Assembly: GCF_022637415.1 (NCBI RefSeq)
Contig: NZ_CP093340.1
Span: forward strand, 1,860,001-1,924,000
Length of the DNA stretch: 64,000 bases
Direction of reading: 5' to 3'
Origin: Luteimonas sp. S4-F44
GTDB lineage: Bacteria > Pseudomonadota > Gammaproteobacteria > Xanthomonadales > Xanthomonadaceae
Positions 11,395 through 19,420 of the stretch are shown in pieces; position 1 is the stretch's first letter; the number at the start of each line of letters is the position of its first letter. The translations under genes were made by a program, and so were the position numbers. A model generated the notes under the pieces. The model made no database searches, was not told where the DNA came from, and worked only from the letters and a program-made list of their open reading frames with translations.

Positions 11395-13002
11395 TCACAT
11401 CCGGAAGATGCCGAACGTGGTGGCTTCGTTCGGTGCGTTCATGGCTGCCGACAGCGCCAGCGCCAGCGCGCGGCGGGTCTTGGCCGGATCGATGACACCG
11501 TCGTCCCACAGCCGGGCGCTGGCGTAGTACGGATGGCCCTGCTGTTCGAACTGCGCGCGGATCGGCGCCTTGAACGCCTCTTCGTCCTCCGCCGACCAGC
11601 TGCCGCCCTTGGCCTCGATGCCGTCGCGGCGCACGGTCGCCAGCACGCCGGCGGCCTGTTCGCCGCCCATCACGCCGATCCGTGCGTTGGGCCACATCCA
11701 CAGAAAACGCGGCGAGTACGCGCGCCCGCTCATGCCGTAGTTGCCGGCGCCGAAGCTGCCGCCGATCACCACGGTGAACTTGGGCACCTTTGCGCACGCG
11801 ACTGCGGTCACCAGCTTGGCGCCGTCGCGGGCGATGCCGCCGTTCTCGTACTTCTTGCCGACCATGAAGCCGGTGATGTTCTGCAAAAACAGCAGCGGAA
11901 TGCCGCGCTTGGCGCACAGCTCGACGAAGTGCGCGCCTTTGAGCGCACTTTCGGAGAACAGGATGCCGTTGTTGGCGACGATGCCGATCGGATACCCGTG
12001 CAGGTGCGCAAAGCCGGTCACCAGCGTGGTGCCGTAGCGCGCCTTGAACTCGTCGAAGCGCGAGCCGTCGACAAGCCGCGCGATGACCTCGCGCACGTCG
12101 TAGGGCTTGCGGGTGTCGGCCGGGATGACGCCGTAGAGCTCTTCGGCCGGATACAGCGGGTCTTCCGGCGGCTGCATCGCAAGCTCGCCGCGCTTGCGCC
12201 AGTTGAGCGAGGCGACGATATCGCGCACGCGCGCGAGCGCATCGAGATCGTCCTCGGCGAAATGGTCGGCCACGCCGGACACGCGCGTGTGCACGTCGGC
12301 GCCGCCCAGCGACTCGGCGTCCACTTCCTCGCCGGTCGCCGCCTTCACCAGCGGCGGGCCGCCTAGAAAGATCGTGCCCTGTTCCTTGACGATCACCGTC
12401 TCGTCGCTCATTGCCGGCACGTAAGCACCGCCCGCGGTGCACGAGCCCATGACGCAGGCGATCTGCGGGATGCCCTCGGCCGACAGATTGGCCTGGTTGT
12501 AGAAGATCCGGCCGAAGTGGTCGCGGTCGGGAAACACCTCGTCCTGCATCGGCAGGAAGGCGCCGCCCGAATCGACCAGATAGATGCACGGCAGGCGGTT
12601 CTGCTGCGCAATCTCCTGCGCCCGCAGGTGCTTCTTCACCGTGACCGGGTAGTACGTGCCGCCCTTCACCGTCGCATCGTTGGCGACGATCATGCATTCC
12701 ACGCCGCTGACCAGGCCGATGCCGGCGACCACGCCGGCGCACGGCACATCGTCGCCGTACATGCCCAGCGCCGCCAGCGGCGCGACTTCCAGAAACGCTG
12801 CGCCCGGATCGATCAGCGCATCGATGCGCTCGCGCACCAGCAGCTTGCCGCGCTTGCGGTGCTTCTCGCGCGCCGCCTCGCTGCCGCCCTGGGCGATGCG
12901 CGCCTGGGTCGCGCGCAGGTCGTCGAGCGCCGCCTGCATCGCGGCCGCATTGGTCTGGAAATTCTCGCCGGCCGGATCGATCCGGCTCTGCAGCACAGCC
13001 AT
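11395..13002 (-). CDS. liuB: Methylcrotonyl-CoA carboxylase carboxyltransferase beta subunit
   Basis: Carboxyltransferase half of 3-methylcrotonyl-CoA carboxylase; moves CO2 from biotin on LiuD to methylcrotonyl-CoA. The 535 residues match the usual MCC-beta length. Two crotonase-like halves are visible: an N-terminal half with [19 protein letters not shown], typical of MCC-beta, and a C-terminal half with [18 protein letters not shown] and [11 protein letters not shown]. It starts 13 nt after liuA ends and is followed by liuC. Confidence 0.93.
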   Translation of the reverse strand: MAVLQSRIDPAGENFQTNAAAMQAALDDLRATQARIAQGGSEAAREKHRKRGKLLVRERIDALIDPGAAFLEVAPLAALGMYGDDVPCAGVVAGIGLVSGVECMIVANDATVKGGTYYPVTVKKHLRAQEIAQQNRLPCIYLVDSGGAFLPMQDEVFPDRDHFGRIFYNQANLSAEGIPQIACVMGSCTAGGAYVPAMSDETVIVKEQGTIFLGGPPLVKAATGEEVDAESLGGADVHTRVSGVADHFAEDDLDALARVRDIVASLNWRKRGELAMQPPEDPLYPAEELYGVIPADTRKPYDVREVIARLVDGSRFDEFKARYGTTLVTGFAHLHGYPIGIVANNGILFSESALKGAHFVELCAKRGIPLLFLQNITGFMVGKKYENGGIARDGAKLVTAVACAKVPKFTVVIGGSFGAGNYGMSGRAYSPRFLWMWPNARIGVMGGEQAAGVLATVRRDGIEAKGGSWSAEDEEAFKAPIRAQFEQQGHPYYASARLWDDGVIDPAKTRRALALALSAAMNAPNEATTFGIFRM

Positions 13003-13015
13003 CGACGCGCTCCTC

Positions 13016-14179
13016 TTAACAGGTCTGGCGGAACAGTTCGCGGCCGATCAGCATGCGCCGGATCTCCGAGGTGCCGGCGCCGATTTCGTAAAGCTTGGCG
13101 TCGCGCCACAGCCGGGCGACCGGGTACTCGTTGATATAGCCGTTGCCACCCAGCACCTGGATCGCCTGCCCGGCCAGCCAGGTCGCCTTCTCGGCCGCGT
13201 ACAGGATCACGCCCGCCGCGTCCTGACGGGTGATGCGCCCGACGTCGGCGGCCTTGGCCACCGCATAGACATAGGCGCGGCAGGCATTGAAGGCCACGTA
13301 CATGTCGGCGATCTTGCCCTGCATCAGCTGGAAGTGGCCGATCGGCTCACCGAACTGGTGGCGCTCGTGCACGTACGGCAGCACGACATCGAGGCCGGCC
13401 GCCATCAGCCCGAGCGGGCCACCCGACAACACCAGGCGCTCGTAGTCCAGGCCCGACATCAGCACCTTGGCACCGCCGCCGACCTCGCCGAGCACGTTCT
13501 CCACCGGCACCTCGCAGTCCTCGAACACCAGCTCGCAGGTATCGGAGGCGCGCATGCCGAGCTTGTCGAGCTTCTGCGCGGTCGAGAACCCCTTGAAGCC
13601 CTTCTCGACGATGAAGGCGGTGATGCCCTTGGGGCCGGCCTCCGGATTGGTCTTGGCGTAGACCACCAACACGTCGGCAGTCGGGCCATTGGTGATCCAC
13701 ATCTTGTTGCCGTTGAGCACGTAGCAGTCGCCGCGCAGTTCGGCGCGCAGCTTCATCGCGACCACGTCCGAGCCCGCCCCCGGCTCGCTCATCGCCAGCG
13801 CGCCGACGTGCTCGCCGCTGCACAGCTTCGGCAGGTAGTGCTGCTTCTGCGCCTCGCTGGCGTTCTTGCGCAGCTGGTTGAGGCACAGGTTGGAATGCGC
13901 GCCGTAGGACAGGCCGATGCCGCCAGAGGCCCGCGAGATCTCCTCCATCGCGACCACATGTGCGAGATACCCCAGGCCGGTGCCGCCGTAGGCCTCTTCG
14001 ACGGTGATGCCCAGCAGCCCCTGCGCACCGAGCTTGCGCCATAACGCGTGGGGGAACTGGTTGCGCTCGTCGGCGTGCGCGGCGATCGGCGCGATCTCCT
14101 GCGCGGCGAAGTCCTGCACTGACTCGCGGATCATCTCGATCTCTTCGCCGAGTTGGAAATCGATGGACGGAATACGCAT
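13016..14179 (-). CDS. liuA: Isovaleryl-CoA dehydrogenase
   Basis: FAD acyl-CoA dehydrogenase that converts isovaleryl-CoA to 3-methylcrotonyl-CoA. The start at 14179 (MRIPSIDFQ) gives 387 residues, the family length; the longer frame would run into the operator region. Signatures are [14 protein letters not shown], the WITNGP motif, and the catalytic Glu247 in [15 protein letters not shown], the position used by isovaleryl-CoA rather than short-chain dehydrogenases. The C-terminal [16 protein letters not shown] is also typical. First gene of the liu operon, divergent from the TetR regulator. Confidence 0.93.
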   Translation of the reverse strand: MRIPSIDFQLGEEIEMIRESVQDFAAQEIAPIAAHADERNQFPHALWRKLGAQGLLGITVEEAYGGTGLGYLAHVVAMEEISRASGGIGLSYGAHSNLCLNQLRKNASEAQKQHYLPKLCSGEHVGALAMSEPGAGSDVVAMKLRAELRGDCYVLNGNKMWITNGPTADVLVVYAKTNPEAGPKGITAFIVEKGFKGFSTAQKLDKLGMRASDTCELVFEDCEVPVENVLGEVGGGAKVLMSGLDYERLVLSGGPLGLMAAGLDVVLPYVHERHQFGEPIGHFQLMQGKIADMYVAFNACRAYVYAVAKAADVGRITRQDAAGVILYAAEKATWLAGQAIQVLGGNGYINEYPVARLWRDAKLYEIGAGTSEIRRMLIGRELFRQTC

Positions 14180-14270
14180 GCTGGACTCCAAGGTTCCCCG
14201 GGGCGTGGACCGTGCGGCAAGACGCTGCAGGTCGGGTGCGGACGCACAGCCTAGCGGGTTCCGAAGAAGA

Positions 14271-14308
14271 ATTGAACTAAGATTCACAAATTGAACAGAG
14301 GATCACAA
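14271..14308. promoter_or_regulatory. Tandem 19-bp direct repeats in the liuA/TetR divergent promoter region
   Basis: Two head-to-tail 19-mers abut: ATTGAACTAAGATTCACAA (14271-14289) and ATTGAACAGAGGATCACAA (14290-14308), matching at 15 of 19 positions. Each unit has a TTG...CAA outer dyad. They lie between liuA (start 14179) and the regulator start at 14310, so binding could control both directions. The second copy contains the regulator's ribosome binding site AGAGGA (14297-14302). Proposed operator for the adjacent TetR protein; not shown experimentally. Confidence 0.5.
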
Positions 14309-14309
14309 T

Positions 14310-14945
14310 TTGAGCTATCGGCGCTCCGACCTGATGGAAGAACGGCTGGCCCGCAACCGCGAGCGGATCGTCCAGGCTGCGCGCACCCTGGTATCGGTCG
14401 GCGGCTTCCGCGAGGCACAGATCGCCGCCGTCGCGGCCGAGGCCGGGGTCTCGACCGGGCTGATCTACCGCTACTTCCCGTCCAAGGCCGAACTGTTCGT
14501 CGAGGTGCTGACCGCCGCGATCGATGCCGAGATCGTGATCCTGCGCGCGGCCGCCGACGCCCACGCCGATGCCCGCGACCAGTTGGGCGCGGCAATCGAG
14601 GCCTTCGTGCGCCGCGCCCTCGCCGGCCCCGCGCTGGCCTATGCGTTCATCGCAGAACCAGTCGACCCGGAAGTCGATGCCGAGCGCATCCGCGGCCGTC
14701 GGCGCTTCGGCGACGTGTTCCGCGACATCCTGCGGGCCGGCATCGAGCGCGGTGAGTTTCCGGCGCAGGACGCCGACGTCACCGCAGCCTGCATCGTCGG
14801 CGCGTTCACCGAGGCGCTGGTCGGACCGGTCGCGCCGATCCTGCGCGAAAAGACCGCCGGCCCTTCGCAACTGGTCGCCTCGATCCGCCAGGTGTGTCTG
14901 CGCGCGGCGGGCGTCTCGGACCCGGCGCCATCCCCGCGCTCCTGA
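14310..14945 (+). CDS. TetR/AcrR family regulator, probable regulator of the liu operon
   Basis: 211 residues with an N-terminal TetR helix-turn-helix (about 20-65, AQIAAVAAEAGVSTGLIYRY FPSK region) and a helical ligand-binding C-terminus. A TTG start at 14310 is chosen because AGAGGA lies 7 nt before it. The in-frame ATG at 14334 (MEERLARN) has no such site but remains possible. It is transcribed away from liuA across the tandem repeats, so it probably represses liuABCDE and itself, with an acyl-CoA as the likely ligand class. In Pseudomonas the liu operon is controlled by a MerR-type LiuR, so the regulator family differs here. Confidence 0.82.
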   Translation: MSYRRSDLMEERLARNRERIVQAARTLVSVGGFREAQIAAVAAEAGVSTGLIYRYFPSKAELFVEVLTAAIDAEIVILRAAADAHADARDQLGAAIEAFVRRALAGPALAYAFIAEPVDPEVDAERIRGRRRFGDVFRDILRAGIERGEFPAQDADVTAACIVGAFTEALVGPVAPILREKTAGPSQLVASIRQVCLRAAGVSDPAPSPRS

Positions 14946-15014
14946 GCACAGGGCGCCAGGCCAACGGCGCGCCGAGCCCAGCAATCGGCCTCTCCCCCGC
15001 GCAGCCTCCCGGCC

Positions 15015-16250
15015 TCAGCGTGACGTGTCCGCCGAGCGCAGCGTCAGCGCCCAGACCAGCAGTGCCAGCGCGCTGACCGCAGCGCCCAGCGCGCAGACGC
15101 CGCTCCAGCCGGCACGCGCATAGGTCAGCGTCGTGGCGATCGCGCCCAGCCCGCTGCCGACCGCATAGAACAGCATGTACAGACCGACCAGCCGGCTGTG
15201 CGCGTCGGGTCGGCTGCGGAAGATCAGGCTCTGGTTGGTGACGTGCAAGGCCTGACCGCCCAGATCCAGCAGCACGATGCCGAGCACCAGCGCCCACAGC
15301 GCCCCGTCCATCGCCGACAGCGGCCACCAAGCCAGCACCAGCAGCGCGAGCGCCGCCGCACTGGTGCGCTGGGCATGGCCCCGGTCCGCCCAGCGCCCGG
15401 CGCGCGCGGCCGCGAGTGCACCGATCGCGCCGACCAGGCCGAAGGCGCCGATGGCGGTATGCGAGAACCCGTACGGCGGCGCGCGCAGAGGCAGTACCAG
15501 CGCGCTCCAGAAGATGTTCAAGGCCGCGAACATCAGCAATGCCAGTGTGCCGCGCACGTGCAACGTGCGGTCCTGCCGCAGCAGCGTCAGCATCGAGGCG
15601 AGCAGCCGCGGATAGGACGGCGCCGCGACGACCGGCGGCAACACCGGCAAGCGGCGCCACAGCGGCACCGCGATCGCCAGCATCGCCAGCGCCGCACAGA
15701 CGTAGACGCCGCGCCACCCTGCGAGATCACTCACCCCGCCAGCGAACACCCGCGCCAGTAGCAAACCGATGAAGACGCCGCCCTGCGCCGTGCCCACGAC
15801 GTGCCCGCGCTCGCGCGGTGCGGCGGCGCTGGCCGCGTAGGCGATCAGGCCCTGGGTCATCGCCGTGCCGAGCAACCCGACCGCCGCCATGCCCGCCAGC
15901 AACACCGGCGCGCTACGCGCCATCGCCACCGTCAGCAATGCCCCGACCAGCGCCAGCACCTGCCCGGCCATCAACCGCCGCCGATCCAGCGCATCGCCCA
16001 GCGGTACCAAGAACAACAGCGCCAGCGCGCAGCCGACCTGGGTCGCGGTGACCACGCCGCCCACCGCCGCAGGCGCGATCGCGAAGTCCCGCGCCAGCGC
16101 GTCGAGCAGCGGCTGCGCGTAATAGACATTGGCCACGCTCAGGCCGCTGGCCACGGCGAACAACAGCACCAGCCCGCGCGGCAGGTCGGCGGCGTGGGCA
16201 GACACCGGGTCGCACGTGGCCGGCGCTGGCGAAACAGAAGGGGTGGACAT
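15015..16250 (-). CDS. MFS transporter, probable drug or metabolite exporter
   Basis: 411-residue, 12-helix major facilitator. The N-terminal segment ANVYYAQPLLDALARDF is characteristic of the YnfM-like arabinose-efflux-type group, and FLVPLGDALDRRR matches the loop 2-3 MFS signature (G-x-x-x-D-R-x-x-R). It is divergent from an HxlR-family regulator (16346), a common pairing for stress- or drug-induced exporters. Substrate cannot be read from the sequence. Confidence 0.85.
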   Translation of the reverse strand: MSTPSVSPAPATCDPVSAHAADLPRGLVLLFAVASGLSVANVYYAQPLLDALARDFAIAPAAVGGVVTATQVGCALALLFLVPLGDALDRRRLMAGQVLALVGALLTVAMARSAPVLLAGMAAVGLLGTAMTQGLIAYAASAAAPRERGHVVGTAQGGVFIGLLLARVFAGGVSDLAGWRGVYVCAALAMLAIAVPLWRRLPVLPPVVAAPSYPRLLASMLTLLRQDRTLHVRGTLALLMFAALNIFWSALVLPLRAPPYGFSHTAIGAFGLVGAIGALAAARAGRWADRGHAQRTSAAALALLVLAWWPLSAMDGALWALVLGIVLLDLGGQALHVTNQSLIFRSRPDAHSRLVGLYMLFYAVGSGLGAIATTLTYARAGWSGVCALGAAVSALALLVWALTLRSADTSR

Positions 16251-16271
16251 GGGGCGCTCGCTTCGAATCTG

Positions 16272-16286
16272 GTTTCGATTTGAAAC
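16272..16286. promoter_or_regulatory. Inverted repeat between MFS gene and HxlR regulator
   Basis: GTTTC, GATTT, GAAAC: a 5-bp-arm inverted repeat 22 nt upstream of the MFS start codon and 60 nt upstream of the regulator start. Possible HxlR operator; the arms are short, so support is weak. Confidence 0.3.
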
Positions 16287-16345
16287 TTATCGCATGCTGC
16301 GCTATGAAGTTTTAAAGTGCAACCACTCGCTCACGAAGCAGGCCG

Positions 16346-16792
16346 ATGTCCCCACGCCCCAAAGACACCGCGGTCCCCTGCCCGGTCGCCCGCGCCGTCG
16401 ATGTCATCGGCGACCGCTGGTCGTTGCTGATCGTGCGCGACGCCTTCGACGGCAGCCGCCGCTTCGGCGATTTCCAGCGCGGCTTGGGCGTGGCCCGCAA
16501 CATCCTCTCCGACCGGCTGCGCCGCCTGGTCGAGGCCGGCATCCTCACCACCCAGGACGCCTCCGACGGCAGCGCCTATCGCGAGTACGTGCTCACGCCG
16601 CAGGGCGAGCGCCTGTTCCCGGTGGTGGTCGCGCTGCGCCAATGGGCCGAGCAGACCCTGTTCGCCCCCGGCGAGCCGCACTCGGTGTTGCTCGACAAGC
16701 GCAGCGGCCGGCCGGTCGCGCCGATGCAGCCGCAGGCCGAGGACGGCAGCCCGCTGTTGCCCGCGGCCACCGAGGTCCGCAAAGTCCGCTGA
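16346..16792 (+). CDS. HxlR family winged-helix regulator
   Basis: 148 residues. A conserved CPVARAVDVIGDRWSLLIVR block (Cys12) opens the HxlR domain, followed by the recognition segment GVARNILSDRLRRLVEAGI and the wing. The N-terminal Cys before a helix is the redox- or electrophile-sensing position in several HxlR regulators such as HypR. Divergent from the MFS exporter at 15015-16250, so it probably controls it. Nothing in the sequence reveals the inducer. Confidence 0.88.
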   Translation: MSPRPKDTAVPCPVARAVDVIGDRWSLLIVRDAFDGSRRFGDFQRGLGVARNILSDRLRRLVEAGILTTQDASDGSAYREYVLTPQGERLFPVVVALRQWAEQTLFAPGEPHSVLLDKRSGRPVAPMQPQAEDGSPLLPAATEVRKVR

Positions 16793-16828
16793 CCGCACGT
16801 CGCGGTGGGCGCGCCGCAGGGCTCGCAA

Positions 16829-18295
16829 CTATCGTGCTGCCGAAGCCTCCATTAGCGCGCCCGCTGCGGCTGCCGGCGTCTCGGCAATCGCGACCTCCGA
16901 CCCCAGCGCTGTCTGCAGCGCGACCACCGCGTGCAGTTCGGCCAATCGGCCGAGCACCTGCGCGTCGCGCGCCTGGTGCAGCGTGCGCTGCGCGGCGAGC
17001 ACGGGCAGATAGGCGCGCAGGCCCTGCGCATACAGCCGCATCGCATCGTCCAACGCCTGTTCGCTGTCGACCACGGCCGCCTGCAACGACGCCTGGCGCT
17101 CGCGTTCGCTGGTCCAGGCGATCAAGGCGTCTTCCACCTCGCGCAGCGCCACGCGGATGTCGCGCTCGTAGATCCGGCGCACCGCCTCGGCATTGGCCTG
17201 CGCTGCCGCTGTCGCCGCGCGCGTGCGTCCGGCGTCGTAGAGGACCTGGCGCCCCTGCAGGCCGACCGACCACGTCCGCGTCGCCGCCGAGAACAGGGCG
17301 CGGATCGTGTCGGCCGTGGTGCCGATGCCCAGCGGAATGCGAAACGCGGGAAAGCCCTGCGCCTGCGCCACGCCGATCTGCGCGGTGGCTTGCGCCAGGC
17401 GCCGCTCGTCCGCGCGCAGGTCCGGACGCTGGCCGATCACTTCCGAAGGCAGTGAGCGCGGCCAGTGCTCGGGGCTGCGCAACATCGGCGCAGGTCCGTG
17501 CAGCGCCGCCTGCCAGTCGCCCGGAAACCCACCGGTCAGGACGCCCAGCGCATGGCGCAAACGCGCGATGTCGGCCTCCAGCACCGGCAGCCGCGCCTGC
17601 GCCGTGGCACGTTCGGCGCGGGCCAGCGCCACGTCGGCCAAGGTGCCCAGGCCGCTGCGCTGCGCCTGCTCGGCCAACCGCTCGATGTCGTTCAGCGTGT
17701 CGACCTCATCGCGTGCAATCGACAACCGATGCTGGTTGGCACGCAATCCCGCGTAGTCGGCCACCAGTTCGGCCACCAGGCCCGCCTGCAGCGCATCGCG
17801 ATCCTCCGCCAGTGCCTGGATGCCGGCATCGGCGGCCTCGACCGCCCGGCGCGTGCCGCCGAACAGGTCCAGTGTCCAACTGGCGTCGATGCCCAACTGC
17901 CACGCCTGGTCGCTGCGCCCGCCGTGGTGCGCGGCCTCGCCTGCCCCGCCAACCGAGAGCTCGGGCCGCGATGCCGACGCGACCTGCGCGCGCTCGGCCC
18001 GCGCCTGCCGCAGCCGCGCCAGCGCGATGTCGAGATCCTGGTTGTGTGCCAGCGCGTGCGCGACGAGCTGTTCGAGCAGCGGATCCTGGAACGTGCGCCA
18101 CCACGGGCCCGGCGCATCGCGATCGTCGTCGTCGTCGCGCGCAGCTGCGCCAGGTGCGATCCAATCCGCCGGCACCGCCACTGCCGGCGCGCGATAGTCG
18201 GGACCGACCGTCGCGCAGCCGGACAGGCCGGCCAGCAGCGCGGCCATGACCCAGCCACGGCCGCGTGCTCGCAGCTGCATGGATGACATCGCCAT
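16829..18295 (-). CDS. RND/FUSC-type efflux outer membrane factor, NodT family lipoprotein
   Basis: TolC-like outer membrane channel, 488 residues from the ATG at 18295, which lies 8 nt after the HlyD gene. The N-terminus has a signal peptide with lipobox LAGLSGC followed by ATVGPDYRAP, the hallmark of the NodT family. Two repeated coiled-coil outer membrane efflux domains follow (about 80-270 and 280-470; for example LDIALARLRQARAERAQVAS and YERDIRVALREVEDALIAW). It is the last gene of the FUSC-DUF1656-HlyD-NodT operon and would complete an envelope-spanning pump. Confidence 0.9.
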   Translation of the reverse strand: MAMSSMQLRARGRGWVMAALLAGLSGCATVGPDYRAPAVAVPADWIAPGAAARDDDDDRDAPGPWWRTFQDPLLEQLVAHALAHNQDLDIALARLRQARAERAQVASASRPELSVGGAGEAAHHGGRSDQAWQLGIDASWTLDLFGGTRRAVEAADAGIQALAEDRDALQAGLVAELVADYAGLRANQHRLSIARDEVDTLNDIERLAEQAQRSGLGTLADVALARAERATAQARLPVLEADIARLRHALGVLTGGFPGDWQAALHGPAPMLRSPEHWPRSLPSEVIGQRPDLRADERRLAQATAQIGVAQAQGFPAFRIPLGIGTTADTIRALFSAATRTWSVGLQGRQVLYDAGRTRAATAAAQANAEAVRRIYERDIRVALREVEDALIAWTSERERQASLQAAVVDSEQALDDAMRLYAQGLRAYLPVLAAQRTLHQARDAQVLGRLAELHAVVALQTALGSEVAIAETPAAAAGALMEASAAR

Positions 18296-18303
18296 GGCGC
18301 GCC

Positions 18304-19233
18304 TCACAACCAACGCTGCAGCCACGCGACCAGCCGGCCGCGCGAGGCCGGCGCCCCGTCCGCTGGCAGCACTTCGATGCTGCCGGTCATGCCGGCCGCC
18401 AGCACGACCTGGGGCGGCACCTGATCGAATTCGACGCGCACCGGAATGCGCTGCGCCAGGCGCACCCAGCTGAAGCTGGGCGCCACGTTCGGCAGGCCCT
18501 GCGCATCGGCCTCCTGGTTGGGGTCGGCAATGCCGCGCCCGATGCTCGCCACGCGGCCCTGGAGCTCGTCGTCGTAGCCCATCAACCGAATCCGCGCTAT
18601 GGCACCCGGTCGGATACCACGCAGCTTGGTCTCCTCGAAGTAGCCAGTGATCCAGAATCCGCCGGCATCGACCAGCGCGATCGTCGGCTGGCCGGCCGCG
18701 GCGTAGTCGCCGACGCTCAGCCGCAGGCGCGTGACCACGCCATCCATCGGTGCGCGCAAGACCGTGCGCTCGAGATCCAGCTTCGCCCGGTCGACTGCGA
18801 CCTGCGCCATCCGCAGATCGGCACGGGCGAGCGCCAACGCCTGCTGCGCGCGCTGAATGTCCTCGGCCGGCAGCAGACGCTCCATGCCCTGGCGCCGCCG
18901 GACCTCCTCGGCCCGCTGGCGCAGCGAGACCGTCGCCGCGGCCGCCTGCGCTTCGGCCTGCGCCAGTGCCAACGCAAACCGAGCCGGATCGATGCGGTAC
19001 AGCACATCGCCCCGGGTCACGACCTGGTCGTCCACGACCGCGACTTCGGCGACCGGGCCGGACACGTCCGGCGCGACGTTCACGACCTCGGCCGCGACCC
19101 GGCCGTCTCGGGTCCATGGTGCCAGCACATAGGCGCGCCACAGCGCACCGACCAGCAGACAGGCCGCGATGACGACACTGAGCGTGAGGGCGACGCGCAG
19201 GACGCGCGCGGCGGGATGCGAACGATCAGACAT
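18304..19233 (-). CDS. HlyD family periplasmic adaptor (AaeA-like membrane fusion protein)
   Basis: 309 residues. One N-terminal membrane helix (about 13-32), then APWTRDGRVAAEVVNVAPDVSGPVAEVAV, the barrel-sandwich (biotinyl-lipoyl-like) start typical of EmrA/AaeA adaptors. A coiled-coil hairpin (about 95-165) and a beta-barrel C-terminus with GMTGSIEVLP follow. Links the FUSC inner membrane protein to the NodT channel. Overlaps the upstream DUF1656 gene by 8 nt. Confidence 0.9.
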   Translation of the reverse strand: MSDRSHPAARVLRVALTLSVVIAACLLVGALWRAYVLAPWTRDGRVAAEVVNVAPDVSGPVAEVAVVDDQVVTRGDVLYRIDPARFALALAQAEAQAAAATVSLRQRAEEVRRRQGMERLLPAEDIQRAQQALALARADLRMAQVAVDRAKLDLERTVLRAPMDGVVTRLRLSVGDYAAAGQPTIALVDAGGFWITGYFEETKLRGIRPGAIARIRLMGYDDELQGRVASIGRGIADPNQEADAQGLPNVAPSFSWVRLAQRIPVRVEFDQVPPQVVLAAGMTGSIEVLPADGAPASRGRLVAWLQRWL

Positions 19234-19420
19234 GGAGGATCAACACCGAGACGAGACAGACGGACAACGCGAATTCGAACAACCCCGGATGCCAGACCCA
19301 GCGCAGCAGTCCACTGCGCACAAGCAGCAGGCGGAGCCCCAAGTAGATCGGCAAGGCGACGCAGGCGTAGATGAAGAACGGCGGCAGGTAGAGGCCGCCG
19401 ACAGCCACCTCATGCAACAT
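19226..19420 (-). CDS. DUF1656 small membrane protein (AaeX-like)
   Basis: 64 residues from the ATG at 19420 (MLHEVAVGGLYLPPF), the usual DUF1656 start and length. Two hydrophobic helices are present (about 9-30 and 43-63), including LPPFFIYACVALPIYLGLRL. DUF1656 proteins such as AaeX are encoded between the FUSC and adaptor genes of aromatic-acid efflux pumps; their role is not established. The start overlaps the end of the FUSC gene by 11 nt. Confidence 0.82.
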   Translation of the reverse strand: MLHEVAVGGLYLPPFFIYACVALPIYLGLRLLLVRSGLLRWVWHPGLFEFALSVCLVSVLILHV

